Shown here: in pieces, positions 52,020 to 63,171 of the stretch | Numbering within the stretch: position 1 is the stretch's first letter | Layout of the letters: each line of letters starts with the position of its first letter | NCBI GenBank assembly: GCA_021292165.1 | Contig: CM037876.1 | Location: forward strand, 112,535,379-112,599,378 | From: Shinisaurus crocodilurus | Lineage: Eukaryota; Chordata; Lepidosauria; Squamata; Shinisauridae | DNA length: 64,000 bases | Reading direction: 5' to 3' | The notes under the pieces: generated by a model | Seen by the model: only the letters and a program-made list of their open reading frames with translations | Databases searched by the model: none | Told to the model about the DNA's origin: nothing | Program-made: the position numbers and the translations under genes

Positions 52020-52370
52020 GGTTAGATTGATTTATTTATATCCTGCCTCTCTACCAAAGAATGGCACTCAAGGCAGCTAACAATAAAAACCAAATTAAAA
52101 CAAAATTTTATCTAAAATATAACATAAAAGCAAAAAAGTTAAAAATACAACTACCAAAGAAATAAGCAGCAGCAGCCAATTAAACAGGTCCCTTCGGCCA
52201 GAAACCAGCCTACATGCCAAAAGCCGACCTGAATAAAAACGTATTTGCCTGCTGGTAGAAGGTAACAGAGAGGGAGCCGCTATAGCCTTCCTCTGCAGGG
52301 AGTTCCAGAGTCTGGGAGTGGCCACTGAGAAGGCCCTCTGGGTTTTAGAGCTCAGCTAAAACCAACAAAC
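52020..52370 (-). mobile_element. L2-type LINE C terminus and 3' tail
   Basis: Minus strand: KTQRAFSVATPRLWNSLQRK near 52320, matching the RAFSVAAPxLWNSLP motif of the other copies, then an AT-rich tail ending TATATAAATAAATCAATC. Short and 5' truncated. Confidence 0.7.
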
Positions 52371-53030
52371 GTGATGTCTGTTCAAGTAAAAAAAAAAGAA
52401 CTGGTGCCCAGTCGCAAGAAAGTTATGGGTTTCAGAACAAAGAGTTCACTGGATTCAATGGCTCTGAGGCTGCCCTGAGGATGGGGCAGAATAAAGAGAG
52501 TCGTTTTAGTTTGGGGAATGAAAGAAAACCTCAAGGAGATTCCTAGCTACTTGACTGCGTTAAGACTAGCTAGCTGTATGCTAAAACAGCTTCAGATATT
52601 GGTATGCAAAACAAAAGGTATCAAAAATTGCATCCCGGTGGTATCTAAACTTATTGATCTGTGTGGTGGCTGGGAATGCTTCAGGATGGGGCCATAGTCC
52701 CACCTAGGCTCTGGATTGTCCAATTTATAGGTAACCTTGTGGGTTAGCTGGCTGGGCAGTGACTTGGTTGTGGGGTGGGCATTTGCATGTTTCAGTAATT
52801 TTATGCGAGCAACTCCCTTTAATTTAATCAGTGAAGGAAGTGTATACGGAATTACTGTGACCCCTCTGGCAGCCAGGCACGTCTCCTCCTGTTCCCAGCG
52901 GTTTCCAAAGCCTATGGCTCTGCTGCCTTTTCTGGAACAAAATAGATTTAGTCAAGGTGTCAGGATAATGTCAATGAAAATACAAAGCCCAACTACATGT
53001 GTATAGGGAGCCAGCATGTCTGAACACCTC
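52371..53030. other. No recognised gene
   Basis: Intron-like sequence, nothing recognised. Confidence 0.3.
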
Positions 53031-53395
53031 TGTAACAATACCTCCCTGAAGAAGCTATTCCACAATCTGGGTGCCCTCTCTTTTGTGCCAACCTCAGACA
53101 GCAAGGGATATGGAGGAGGGCCTGCAAAGTGGACCAGACGTCTCAGGCAGATTTGAATGAGAACAGCTGTAGAGATACTTTGGTCTCAAGCTCATTTAGG
53201 CTTTTAAAGGTCAAAGCAAACACCTTGAATTAAGGCTTGAAACAAATTGGTAATTAGAGAAATTGGTAAAGGATTGGAATTATGTGTTGTAATCTCCAGG
53301 CCCCAATCAAAACCTTGTCAACTGTATTCTGAATCAACTCAAGTTTCCGAACTGTCTTCATAGGCAGTCCATAGAACACAGTACAGTAATTATCA
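53031..53395 (-). mobile_element. L2-type LINE C-terminal fragment, old
   Basis: Antisense equivalents of the 35.7-36.2 kb region: AAGAAGCTATTCCACAATCT, CACCTTGAATT, TCAACTCAAGTTTCCGAACT and CATAGGCAGTCCATAGAACA. Heavily decayed. Confidence 0.6.
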
Positions 53396-53404
53396 CGCAG
53401 CAGG

Positions 53405-53429
53405 GTGTGTGTGTGTGTGTGTGTGTGTA
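53405..53429. repeat. (GT)n microsatellite
   Basis: About twelve GT units directly beside the L2 fragment. Confidence 0.9.
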
Positions 53430-53629
53430 CGAATTAACAATCAGTTCTGTGGTCCTCAAGTTTCAACAGTATCTGAAGGCAACTAAATTTCTCTTTCACT
53501 CCCTACTTCTCCTCTTACCAACATTTCTATCTATCAAAGTCAAACAATAGTTGACCAAGGAATCCATGTTTGTTGTACACGTGCCCACTCCTCTCATGTA
53601 TGTGTGTGTGTGAACAGCACAGTCATATG

Positions 53630-53860
53630 GCCAGTGTGGCGTAGTGGTGAGAGTGTTGGACTGGGACTCGGGAGATCCGGGTTCTAGTCCCCGCTCGGCC
53701 ATGAAACTCACTGGGTGACTTTGGGCCAGTCACTGACTCTCAGCCTAACCTACCTCACAGGGTTGTTGTGAGGATAAAGTGGAGAGCAGGAGGATTATGT
53801 AAGCCGCCTTGGGTTCCTTGCAGGAAAAAAGGCGGGGTATAAATATAATAAATAAATAAA
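53630..53860 (+). repeat. tRNA-derived SINE (Sauria-type body, L2-like tail)
   Basis: GCCAGTGTGGCGTAGTGGTG head, GGGTTCTAGTCCCCGCTCGG B box region, CTCACTGGGTGACTTTGGGC, GGTTGTTGTGAGGATAAAG, CCTTGGGTTCCTTGCAGG and (AATA)n. Very close to the copies at 24882 and 44848. Confidence 0.92.
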
Positions 53861-54570
53861 AGGATAAAAAAATATGACTGCTCCTGTAGTTTGGCTCCCA
53901 GAGAGCCAGAGCCAACATTACCACCGCTAACATATTCTTGTGAGCATCGCAATGTATAGTGTGGGGACACATGGAAGATTTGCAGCATCAACTTCTGTGA
54001 TAAGAAAATTTGCACAATCCCTATTTAGAAAAATAAACATTTTCTAATCATGAAAGTAGCCACTGCAAACAATTTGAAGAAGGACCTGAATAAGCTACCA
54101 AAACAGTTTATAAAATTGCTTTGCCAGATCCATTACAGCTTTCCCAAAATGTCTTATCTGGGCATGATCTCTAAAAGGGGGAGAATGACTGGCCCAGGGA
54201 AGGGGTCCCAGACACACAAGCTCTCTCTCCAGATGATCAGTCAGATGATCCATCACCCATCAAATCTATGTTTGCTTCTTTTTACCACCTGGTCAGCCCT
54301 TAAAAGGACATCTATCACCCACAGTCCGATCACGGATGAAGCAGCTGAACTGATGTGCATCACATGGCCAGGTGGTAGTTTGGTCTTTCTCAGTTCCTAC
54401 TGGCTAGTGTGGCAAATGCTTTGTGCTTTATCTTTGCTGGTCTGAAGTGGGATGTTTCGTAATGCCGTTGCCTTACGTTTAAGGTATTTCATGAGTGTTC
54501 TATTATGTTGAAATCTCTGTACGATATTGTTTAAAAAGTATTATTAGTTGGTTATCTTGTAAGCTACTTT
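53861..54570. other. No recognised feature
   Basis: Unassigned; no intact gene or repeat seen. Confidence 0.3.
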
Positions 54571-54575
54571 GTAGA

Positions 54576-54645
54576 GCGGCGTTCTCCAACCTTGGGTCCC
54601 CAGATGTCTTTGGCCTACAACTCCCAGCATGCCCCAGCCAGCGTG
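54576..54645. mobile_element. Half of a CAGTGTTCTCC-type hAT MITE
   Basis: GCGTTCTCCAACCTTGGGTC, CCCAGATGTCTTTGGCC and TACAACTCCCAGCATGCCCC ends at CCAGCCAGCG, exactly at the centre of the palindrome. The second arm is absent downstream. Confidence 0.75.
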
Positions 54646-55635
54646 TTGTAGAGTCTATTTGCCTGGAAAATCAGCAGGGTCAGGAAAGCATGGATAGCTG
54701 CCGGACCGGTGACTGTTGCCAAGGAGAAAGGAATGAGGGAGAGCCAGTGGCAGTTAAACTTTACAAAGACTGGACAGTTGGGTGGGAGAGAAAGATTGCT
54801 GAGGTGTGTTAAGTACAGTAGATGAGGAAATGGAAAATGTTTCACTGGGATCCAGTGGAGTGAATCTTTTAAGGTAGGAAGTGTGACTGGATACTGAAAG
54901 TGGGAATGGAGTTGAGAGGCTGACTTGCACAGCCTGAGCAGCACGTGGTTGTGACTTGTGCGGAGCAGGGGATCCAGAAGCCTGCAATGCACAGGATCAG
55001 CATGGGAGCCTCACCTCATTGTGGCACCCGGAGAACACCGCAGCACTGAATACGACTTAGTCAACCAAGCGAACTGAAGCGTCAGCACATTGCATAGGAA
55101 GGAATAAGGAGGAGTATCATATTTTGATTGGGAACTATTCATTACATAAAGTTGTTTACAACTATAGGTGTTTGTGTTTGTTTCAAACTCTCATCCCAGA
55201 TGACACAAATGGACCGCGGGAGTAACTATAGCAAGTTGACTTCTGCTCTTCTGTGTCTTCACCTCTCTGTCCAGCACAGGACACTGAACTGAAGTACATC
55301 TCTGCAAGCCGTACTCTCACTCCTCCTCTTCCTCCCAATCTCTTTCCAGCCTTGATGGCACAGCTTCTGCCATGCTCCCCCTAAAAATCAAGAACCCTGC
55401 TCCGCAGTGCACAGCTCCTGAGGGAGTGTGTGAGTGAAGAGCCCCTGCAGGCACAGCAGAAAGACACGGGGGGCGCCCAGCTGCACTCTGGGAAGGGTGA
55501 TGTAGACCTCAGAAAGTGCACACAAAGGAGCTCAACCAAACTGATCAGCGTCTGGCACAAGAAAAGGTGATTGTGTCTAGGGCTGTTTAGTTCAGAACAA
55601 AGGCAAGCAAGGGGGACTTTGTAGAGGTTTATACA
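54646..55635. other. Unassigned; possible LTR-like segment to about 55240
   Basis: After the half MITE the sequence begins TGTTGTAGAGTC and runs to TAACTATAGCA near 55231, with CATTACATAAAGTTG near 55141. TG...CA ends suggest an LTR but no target duplication supports it. Confidence 0.2.
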
Positions 55636-55639
55636 ATTA

Positions 55640-56095
55640 TATATGATGTGGAGGGAATTGCTAGAGAAAGTTTTTTCTCATTATACTAGAACTCGGGGTC
55701 ATCCAATGAGCTTGACTGGCAGGAGTTTCAGGACAGAGTAAAGAAAAGACTTCTTCATACAACACACAATTAATTAATTTAATTAATTAATAGAACTCAC
55801 TGCCACAAAATGTGGTGATGGTCACTAGCTTCGATTGCTTTAAAAGGGGATTAGACAACTATATAGAGACACAGTCTGTCAATGGCTACTACTCATGAAA
55901 CCTCAAAGGTTAGAGGTAGTATACCATTGAATGCCAGTACCTGGGGAGCAACAGTGAGAGATGGCTATTACCTTCATGCCCTGTTTGCGGGCTTCCCAGT
56001 CACATCTGGTTGGCCACTACTGGAAACATGATGCTGGACTAGACGGTGCTTTCTTCAGATCTAGCTCATCCTATGTTCTTGTGTTCCTTATAAAA
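55640..56095 (+). mobile_element. CR1/L3-like LINE 3' end, older subfamily
   Basis: Codons for RTRGHPMSLTG, RKDFFIQHTIN, NSLPQNVVMVTSFDCFKRGL and DNYIETQSVNGYYS, followed by the ATGCTGGACTAGACGGTGCT and TCCTATGTTCTTGTGTTCC tail. This resembles CR1/L3 ends distinct from the main CR1 here. Confidence 0.65.
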
Positions 56096-56109
56096 ATATT
56101 GCTAACCCT

Positions 56110-56320
56110 TGATTAGCTTCCGCCATGCATTAAAAACGTGGCTTTTCAGGCGGGAATATGAGGTGGGTTAGGATTTTTAAGTTTTGTACTGTTTTTAATT
56201 GTGTTTTACACTCTGTTTTTTCTTGTATTTTATTGAACTATATATCACTCAGAGTGGCCGGATGACTGGCCAGATGGGCAATTCAAAAATATAATAAATA
56301 AATAAATAAATAAATTAACT
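56110..56320 (+). mobile_element. L2-type LINE 3' end
   Basis: FRHALKTWLFRREYEVG codons, then CAGAGTGGCCGGATGACTGG, CCAGATGGGCAATTC and (AAAT)n. Same family as 30.86-31.62 kb. Confidence 0.8.
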
Positions 56321-57350
56321 ACTAGGCAGTTACTAATACCCTTTCTTGGGAAAGGTTCTTGAGCACATGGTGGCCAGGCAGCTCTAGGCACTCTTGGAGA
56401 ACACTATTTATTTATTTAAACTAGCTTCACGCCTGCATTTGACAGAAAAATAGTTTTGGTCATGGTGATTGATGCCCTGCACCAGGAGAAGGACAGAAGA
56501 AGTGTGACCCTACCAATTCCAGGCCATGGGGCTCAGTGCAGCATGCAGGCCAGATGTTGCAGGACCTAGGAGAGCTACTGAACAGCTTGCTCCATCAAGG
56601 TCTCAGACACTACCCCCTGCCTACAAAGTGGAACATGGTAAAGCAGGAGTGGGCAACATGCAGCCCATGGGCCACATATGATATGGTCCCCCATGTTGCC
56701 CCCTGCCACTGCTGAAAGTGCGACCCTGGAAAATCGGACTGAGAGGCCCAGTGCTATAGGGAAAGAGGATGTGTGAGGAGCCAGTATTTGTATGCTACCA
56801 TCACCTAATGAGTCAGAATAAGCAGAATTAGAAATATATTATTTCTAATAGGGCAAACTAATTAAAATATATCTAGAACATTTTAGTTTTCTTTCTGATA
56901 AGTTTAAGACTGTAAAATTATTTCCGTAATGTTATCCAAGTATGAAGATCCTTGTAATTCTAGCATGCCTTTCCTTCTAACCAAAATGGAAAAAATCTTC
57001 CATTATGGAAGTGTTGGTACCTTCATATCTCAATATCCCCATTATTACAGATCATCAGTTTTGCAACAACTATCCATACAAACTAGGAAACCATTTTCTC
57101 TTGTAGTGAGAAAGCTACTTTGTGAACTGTTTATATGGCTTGTCTATACTTAGCTAGGCAGCTTTCTCTTTCAAGGCAGAAAGAACATCCAAGTGTTAGA
57201 TTACAAACTGTATGAAGAAAAATAAGGAATTGATAGTGGGTTGTGCTGAGTAAAATAGGAGTACAGCCTCTTTCTCAGAAACTGGTCTTAAGGTCACTTG
57301 GCTTATGTTTCACCCTAATAGTTATAACAGAGTGCATAAATTGCTAGAAA
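56321..57350. other. Mostly unassigned; possible hAT MITE half at 56646
   Basis: CAGGAGTGGGCAACATGCAG near 56645 resembles one end of the CAGGGGTGGGCAAC MITE. Nothing else recognised. Confidence 0.3.
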
Positions 57351-57356
57351 CAAATA

Positions 57357-57605
57357 CAGTAATACCTTGGATTGCAAGTAACTTGGTTTGAGAGCGTTTT
57401 GCAAGACAAGCAAATTTTAAAATATTTATTAAAATTTTTTGACTTGATATACAAGCGACATCTTGCAATACAAGTACTGTAGTACGGCTTAAATTAAAAA
57501 TCCCTGTACAGATTTTTTTGGGGGAATTTCATTTTGATATAAGAATGTTTTGGATTACAAGCACGTTTCCGGAACGAATTATGCTCTCAATCCAAGGCAT
57601 GACTG
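57357..57605. mobile_element. Tigger/mariner-like MITE, 249 bp, TA target duplication
   Basis: CAGTAATACCTTGGATTGC at the left, inverse of ATCCAAGGCATGACTG at the right, TA on both sides. Same family and length as 35323-35571, opposite orientation. Confidence 0.85.
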
Positions 57606-57631
57606 TATATTAATACAATAATACTTTCTAT

Positions 57632-57769
57632 CAGGGCTCTCCAATCTTGGGTCCCCAAATGTTGCTGGACTACAGCTCCCAGAACCCCTCTTGCCATTAG
57701 CTATGCTGGCTCGGTATGCTGGGAGCTGTAGGCCAGCAACATCTGGGGGCCCAAGGTTGGAGAGCCCTG
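57632..57769. mobile_element. hAT MITE, CAGGGCTCTCCAA type, 138 bp
   Basis: CAGGGCTCTCCAATCTTGGG and the inverse at the right (CCCAAGGTTGGAGAGCCCTG). Target duplication CTTTCTAT (57624-57631) and CTTTATAT (57770-57777), 7/8. Confidence 0.88.
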
Positions 57770-57939
57770 CTTTATATAATGGTATTCTGAACAATCGAAG
57801 CCTTTCACATATATTATCTCAGTAATCCTTAAATATCCTTATAATGTGGGCCAATATTTTGCTACCAAATTCAAATAGGGAACTACGGTGTAGTTTGTGT
57901 AAGGCCACCCAGCAAGATCCTGGTTAAACTGAGACTCAA

Positions 57940-58078
57940 GCGGAGGAGAGAGCAACACGTGGCCCTCCAGACGTTGTTTGACTGCAATTCCTATCAGTCC
58001 TAGACAGCACAGCTAATAGTGAGGGATGATGGGAGTTACAGTCCATCATCTGGAGGGGCACAAGTTGCTCACCTCCGC
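57940..58078. mobile_element. hAT MITE-like fold-back, GCGGAGG type
   Basis: GCGGAGGAGAGAGCAACACG and the inverse of CAAGTTGCTCACCTCCGC. Internal CAATTCCTATCAGTCC and GATGGGAGTTACAGTCC relate it to the CAGGGGTGGGCAAC MITEs. No clear duplication. Confidence 0.65.
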
Positions 58079-58339
58079 CCTAGCTCATTCCTCATACTCT
58101 TCACGGCTATATAAGCTAAGTGGCTTTAATATGAGAAAGTCTCAACACAGGATGAGAATATCACTGTTTTGCTGTTTTTGTTAGAGTAAGGAAATTTAAA
58201 TAAATACTGGATGCATGCAAGGTTTACAAGGTTTTCAGTGTTCACATCTTGCTTACTGCATCATAAGCTGTATTGGGGTTTTTTAAGTCTTGACCCCGCT
58301 AGCCCCGCCCCCAACTGAAAGCAAATACAAGTAGGGCTG

Positions 58340-58425
58340 CAATTCTATACCCACTTACCTGGGAGTAAGCCCTACTGAACCCAAATGGGAGTTATGTCTG
58401 AGGAGAAATATATAGGATTGTGCTA
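58340..58425. mobile_element. GCAATCCTATAC-type MITE copy
   Basis: CTGCAATTCTATACCCACTT, ACCTGGGAGTAAGCCC and ATATAGGATTGTGCT. Same family as 43088. Confidence 0.6.
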
Positions 58426-59060
58426 TAAATATAACTGTACTTCATATTCATCCCTTGTTATTTGTAAGCTCCTCCTATCTCTTTGTTAAGTTATTCTATA
58501 AGATACCATTTACATTGTTGGAATAACAGCATAAAGAAAGGCTGTACACAGACTGCCAAATTTAAAAAATATCCATGTTGAAAGCACTATTACAATCTAC
58601 TAAAGAGTACGGTAAGTAATAAATTGCATTCAGGGTTGGTACATACACTTTTTTCTCCATATGAGCAGTTTCAACCTTCTATCCAACATGCCACTGTGGA
58701 CAAGTAATATGTGAGCCAGCTGATCACGGATATAGCTGGCAGCATTACCTCTCATTATAGTGGATGAAATAAGAAAAAAAAAATTCTGTATCTATTCACA
58801 TTTCTTGTTTGATTGCATGAATACATGATCAATAAAGGATGGAAATGCCTGCATGGAGAAAAACCATATTGCATGAAATGGCCCTCAGGACTGATTAAAA
58901 AACCCCTATGGAAAAAGCTGCCTGAAGAATAAATTGAATTTTTCTATGATATAAGATTGTTGTATCCTCAGCAATACATCATGCTGCTACCACTTCAGGC
59001 TCCCTGGGCTAGCAACTGATTTCAGGTAAAGATGTAACTGCCAAGTACTTTCTAGATTTA
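58426..59060. other. No recognised gene
   Basis: AT-rich. A GTAAGT-like motif near 58612 lacks an accompanying exon. Confidence 0.3.
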
Positions 59061-59061
59061 A

Positions 59062-60013
59062 AAGGGCTCGGTCCTGGGCGCAGTGCTATTCAACATTTTT
59101 ATTAATGACTTGGATGAGGAGGTGCAGGGAATGCTTATCAAATTTGCAGATAACACAAAGTTGGGTGGAACAGTTAATACTCTGGAAGACAGAAACAAAA
59201 TTCAAAGCGATCTCGATAGGCTGGAGCGCTGGGCCGAAAACAACAGAATGAAATTTAATAGGGATAAATGCCAAGTGCTGCACCTAGGGAGAGGAAACCA
59301 AATGCAGAGTTACAGAATGGGGGACACTTAGCTCAACAATACTACAAGTGAGAAGGATCTTGGAATTGTTGTAGATCACAAACTGAGTATGAGCCAGCAA
59401 TGCGATGTGGCTGCAAAGAAGGCAAATGCTATTTTGGGCTGCATTAATAGAAGTATAGCTTCCAAATCGCGTGGTGATAATTCCCCTTTACTCAGCACTG
59501 GTTAGGCCTCATCTTGAGTACTGCGTCCAGTTCTGGGCACCACACTTTAAGAAGGATGTAGACAAACTGGAAAGGGTTCAGAGGAGGGCAACAAAGATGA
59601 TAAAGGGACTGGAAGCAAAGCCCTATGAGGAGAGACTGAAAGAACTGGGCATGTTTAGCCTTCAGAAGAGGAGACTGAGGGGAGATATGATAGCACTCTT
59701 CCAGTACTTGAAGGGTTGTCACACAGAGGAGGGTCAGGATCTATCAATCATCCCAGTTTGCAGGACACGGAATAATGGGCTCAAGTTACAGGAACCCAGC
59801 TTCCACCTGAACATTAGGAAAAATTTCCTGACTGTTAGAGCAATAAGACAATGGAACCAATTACCTAGGGAGGTGGTGGGCTCTCCCACTCTGGAGGCAT
59901 TCAAGGTGCAGCTGGACGGCCATCTGTCAGGGATGCTTTGACTTGGATTCCTGCATTGAGCAGGGGGTTGGACTTGATGGCCCCTTCCAACTCTACTTTT
60001 CTATGATTCTATG
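59062..60013 (+). mobile_element. CR1 LINE ORF2 C terminus and complete 3' end
   Basis: First piece (59083-59331): LFNIFINDLDEEVQGMLI, FADNTKLGG (second catalytic Asp is Asn), NRDKCQVLHLGRGNQMQSYR. A stop is followed by EKDLGIVVDHKLSMSQQCDV and [11 protein letters not shown]. After a frameshift, 59471-59941 is open: [40 protein letters not shown] and LDGHLSGML. It ends at 60013 with CTACTTTTCTATGATTCTAT. Confidence 0.92.
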
Positions 60014-60051
60014 AAAAATACTTTTTAGGGTATGAATGAAAGTGACTTAGA

Positions 60052-60525
60052 GAGCAATCCTATGGTCCCTGGGTGAGTGTCCCAGGGACCACAGGATGGA
60101 TCGGGAAACCCCTCCCAGGTCAGAGACAGTGCTCAGACCTCAGAAAGGGGAGCCGGAGATCCAATCCCCCTTGCAGCTGGCAGCAAAAGAACCACACTGG
60201 CTGCTTCTCCAAGGTCAGAAAAGTGACCTCAGAGGAGGAGGAAAGGGGGCATTCTGGTGGCTGGGGAGGGAGGAGACTGGAGAGGCCAGGATACGAATTA
60301 TTCTGAGCCTCCTCCAGCCTCCTTCCCTCCCCCTCTGAAGTGCCTGCTGAAAACCCCATCTAGTGAAAATACAGGAGACTGGAGGATGGGGAGGCAAAGA
60401 TCGCCTCTGTTGCTCCTCCCAACCTGCTGGCTTCAGCCCAGGAGGGCAGAGGAATCTCAGAAGGCCCCAAGTCTGGGGGCTTCTGAGTGGTGAGAGTGCA
60501 GTCCATAGGATTGTGCCCTTAAGAT
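60052..60525. repeat. Element with GCAATCCTATGG inverted ends, shared with 7.25 kb
   Basis: Left GCAATCCTATGGTCCC and inverse of right CACAATCCTATGGACT. A perfect 10-bp hairpin, GGTCCCTGGG and CCCAGGGACC, lies at 60064-60090. The interior matches 7250-7520 in reverse. Confidence 0.55.
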
Positions 60526-60616
60526 GTCTAATTAGAAGGAAAAACCATCAACAATATTGATGCCTACTTACACCTGCTTGATAAACTGAAAGTACTATAG
60601 AATTTGAAAAGAGATA

Positions 60617-62132
60617 CAGTAATACCCTGGATTGCAAGTAACTTAGTCTGAGAGCGTTTTGCAAGACAAGCAAAAAAAATAATTTTTTTTTGACTTGATA
60701 AACAAGCAAGGTCTTGCAATACAAGTAGCATCTGTCGATTATTAGATTTAGAGGGATATGATTTGAGATTTGGATGGCATGGGTACATGTGGTATGATAA
60801 AGTTAAAGTGAATGCAGAATCTAATAACCACTGTGTTAGAAGTGCCATTTTGAAAATTTGGAATAAATATAAACCTAGGTTTTGCCAGAGAGTACCATTG
60901 TGGTTATCAGCACAAGAAGCCCATCATAGAAGAGAAATGTTAAGTAAATACAATTGGTTGACATATCGTGATTTGCTGAAGTTTTCACAAGATGAATGTA
61001 AAATAAAATCAAGAGAAGAACTGATAAAAGAAGGCCATACATGTCAATGGTTTTCCTATTTACAGATTGTAGAAAGGTTTAAAGTTGATAAAAGGCTGTA
61101 TGATTTTGAACAGAGTGTATCTGACTTTGAAAGGGAATTATGTCTAAATGATGAACATCTTATTTCAAGAATGTATAAGCTTTTGTTGAAATTTGAAACT
61201 GAGGAAGAGCAAGTGAAGGAATGTATGATAAAATGGGCTCAAAATTTTGGCTATAATATATTAATGACACAATGGGAAAATATGTGGTTAAAAGGTTTGA
61301 AATTTACATTATGTTCTAGTCTTAAAGAGAATTTTTATAAGATGATGTATTGTTGGTATTCGTCTCCGGAGAAATTGGCTAGAATGTATAATGGTGCATC
61401 AGATATATGTTGGAAATGTGAACAACAGGAAGGAACCTTTTATCATATGTGGTGGACAAGCTAAAAAAAATTGGGTTGAAATTCATTTATTAGTGCAAAA
61501 GATTTTAAAGATTACTTTTCAATTGAAACCAGAGGCTTTTCTATTGGGAATAATGGACAGTCAGCTAGAAGGAAGGTATGGAACTTTATTTTTAACGGCA
61601 GCGAGACTACTATATGCACAGAAATGGAAAGGTCCAGCAGTGCCTACGACAGAAGAATGGTTGGTCAAGATGCTGGAGCTGGCAGAGATCTCACATCATT
61701 AATCAGAGAAAGGACAACATCCACGTTTACTATTGAGTGGAAACCTCTAATTGACTTTTTGCAGAGACTGGAAAATAATGATTTGTTTGTTTGTGGATTT
61801 ATGGAATAATAAGTGAATTTGGGACAATGGGAAGAAAGAGATTTCTCATTCTGATTATCAAGTAAGAAAAATTATTGTTACCTATATTTGCTGTAGAAGA
61901 AAATCGGAGGTCTATTTTGTTTTGTTAATTGTTATATGTTTGATATTATGTGTTTGTAAGATAAACGAGCAAGGTCTTGCAAGACAAGTAGTGTAGGGAT
62001 GTAACCGCTCGCCTCGAGCGGGCCGAAATCGGCCCCGCTCACGCCCGCCAGAGACTCGCTTTGATATAAGAGTGTTGTGGATTACAAGCACGGTTCCGGA
62101 ACGAATTATGCTTGTAATCCAAGGTATTACTG
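60617..62132. mobile_element. Tigger/mariner-like MITE split by an L1 insertion
   Basis: Left CAGTAATACCCTGGATTGCA, right inverse of AATCCAAGGTATTACTG, TA on each side (60615-60616 and 62133-62134). The MITE is interrupted after 60728 by the L1. A GC-rich foreign segment at about 61993-62053 (TAGGGATGTAACCGCTCGCC) also sits in the right half. Confidence 0.85.
60729..61959 (+). mobile_element. L1 LINE 3' fragment with 32-bp target duplication
   Basis: 5'-truncated L1. Open frame 60763-61464 begins within ORF2 after RT (FGWHGYMWYDKVKVN, NAILKIWNKYKPR-type text) and includes WENMWLKGLKFTLCSSLKEN, MYCWYSSPEKLARMYNGASD and ICWKCEQQEGTFYHMWWTS. After a frameshift near 61460 it continues KNWVEIHLLVQKILKITFQL, LLYAQKWKGPAVPTTEEW and ends near FVCGFME. 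The CWKC..H..W knuckle-like region is the known L1 ORF2 C-terminal motif. The flanking 32-base repeat (60697-60728 and 61960-61991) matches at 30 positions. No poly(A) tail is visible at the junction. Confidence 0.92.
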
Positions 62133-62189
62133 TATAACCTTTCAAGTAAGAATGAGTATTCCCAGCTTTTAAAGCAAAAATTAGTTAAA

Positions 62190-62935
62190 ATGGGGGAAAT
62201 AATAATAATAATAACTACTACTACTACTTCTACTATTATTATTATTGTTAATTTTATTTCTATACCACCCAATAGCCGAAGTTCTCTGGGCAGGTTTACA
62301 ACAATCAATAAAAAATACAATGAAATACAATATAAAATATACGCAATAAAAACATGATAAAAATTTTAAAACCAAGTTTAAAAACAGCTCAAATAACTCA
62401 ACAAGTTAATACAACGCGCCCTGCAAAAGAGTTGAAATAACCACCCCACCATGTACTATTTAGAGTTGTTAAATGCCTCACTATAGAGGGCAGTCTCAAC
62501 CTGGCACCAAAAAGATAGTAGAGCTGGCACCAGGTGGGCCTCAGGGGGGAGCTTGTTCCACAGTTGGGGGGCTACCACAGAAAAGGTCCTCCCCCTTGTT
62601 GCTTCCCTCTGAGCCTCCCTCAGAGGTGGCAGTCGGAGGAAGGCTCCAGATGTTGAGCATAGTGTCTGGGTAGATTGCGGTTGGGAGAAGGGTTCCGTCA
62701 AGTATTGTGGCCCCCAAGCCGTGTAGTGCTTTATGGGTGAAAAACAGCACCTTGAATAGGGCTCGGAAGCATACCAGCAGCCAGTGCAAGTGGGTCAGAA
62801 CTGGTGTTATATGTTCAGACCTTCTGGTCCCAGTGATTAGTCTGGCTGCCACATTTTGCACAAGCTGCAGCTTCTGAACAATATTCAGAATATTCCTCAA
62901 GCACCACCTTCTGGAGCTGGGCATCCAAGTAGGAG
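62190..62935 (-). mobile_element. L2-type LINE C terminus and 3' tail
   Basis: Minus strand: KLQLVQNVAARLITGTRRSE, HITPVLTHLHWLLVCFRALF and KVLFFTHKALHGLG from 62924, then a frameshift to RGRTFSVVAPQLWNKLPPEA and LLSFWCQVETALYSEAF (to about 62460). The tail CCTGCCCAGAGAACTTCGGC in antisense and (AAT)n/(AGT)n simple repeats lie at 62198-62250. Confidence 0.85.
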
Positions 62936-63171
62936 CAGAACTACTGCAATGCAGTACTTTTTTTTCCTTTTTCTTTTTAAAGTTTGGAGCTCCTAGTGCT
63001 TAGTGCTCCAAGTGGGGGGGGGGGGGACGGCAGTGAGATGGCACTGAGGCTTTCCAACAGCAAGAGTGCAAATGCCTCCTGATTCACCATTGAGGATAGA
63101 AAGCAGCAAAAGATTGTGCTGCAGAAAGGAGATAATCTCCCTCTTTGAAAAGCAGCCCAACTGTTCACACT

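Noticed and set aside
58600..58700. Possible CCDC91 upstream exon with Lys/Glu-rich text
   Set aside because: The frame does not match the expected CCDC91 segment and splice sites are not in register.
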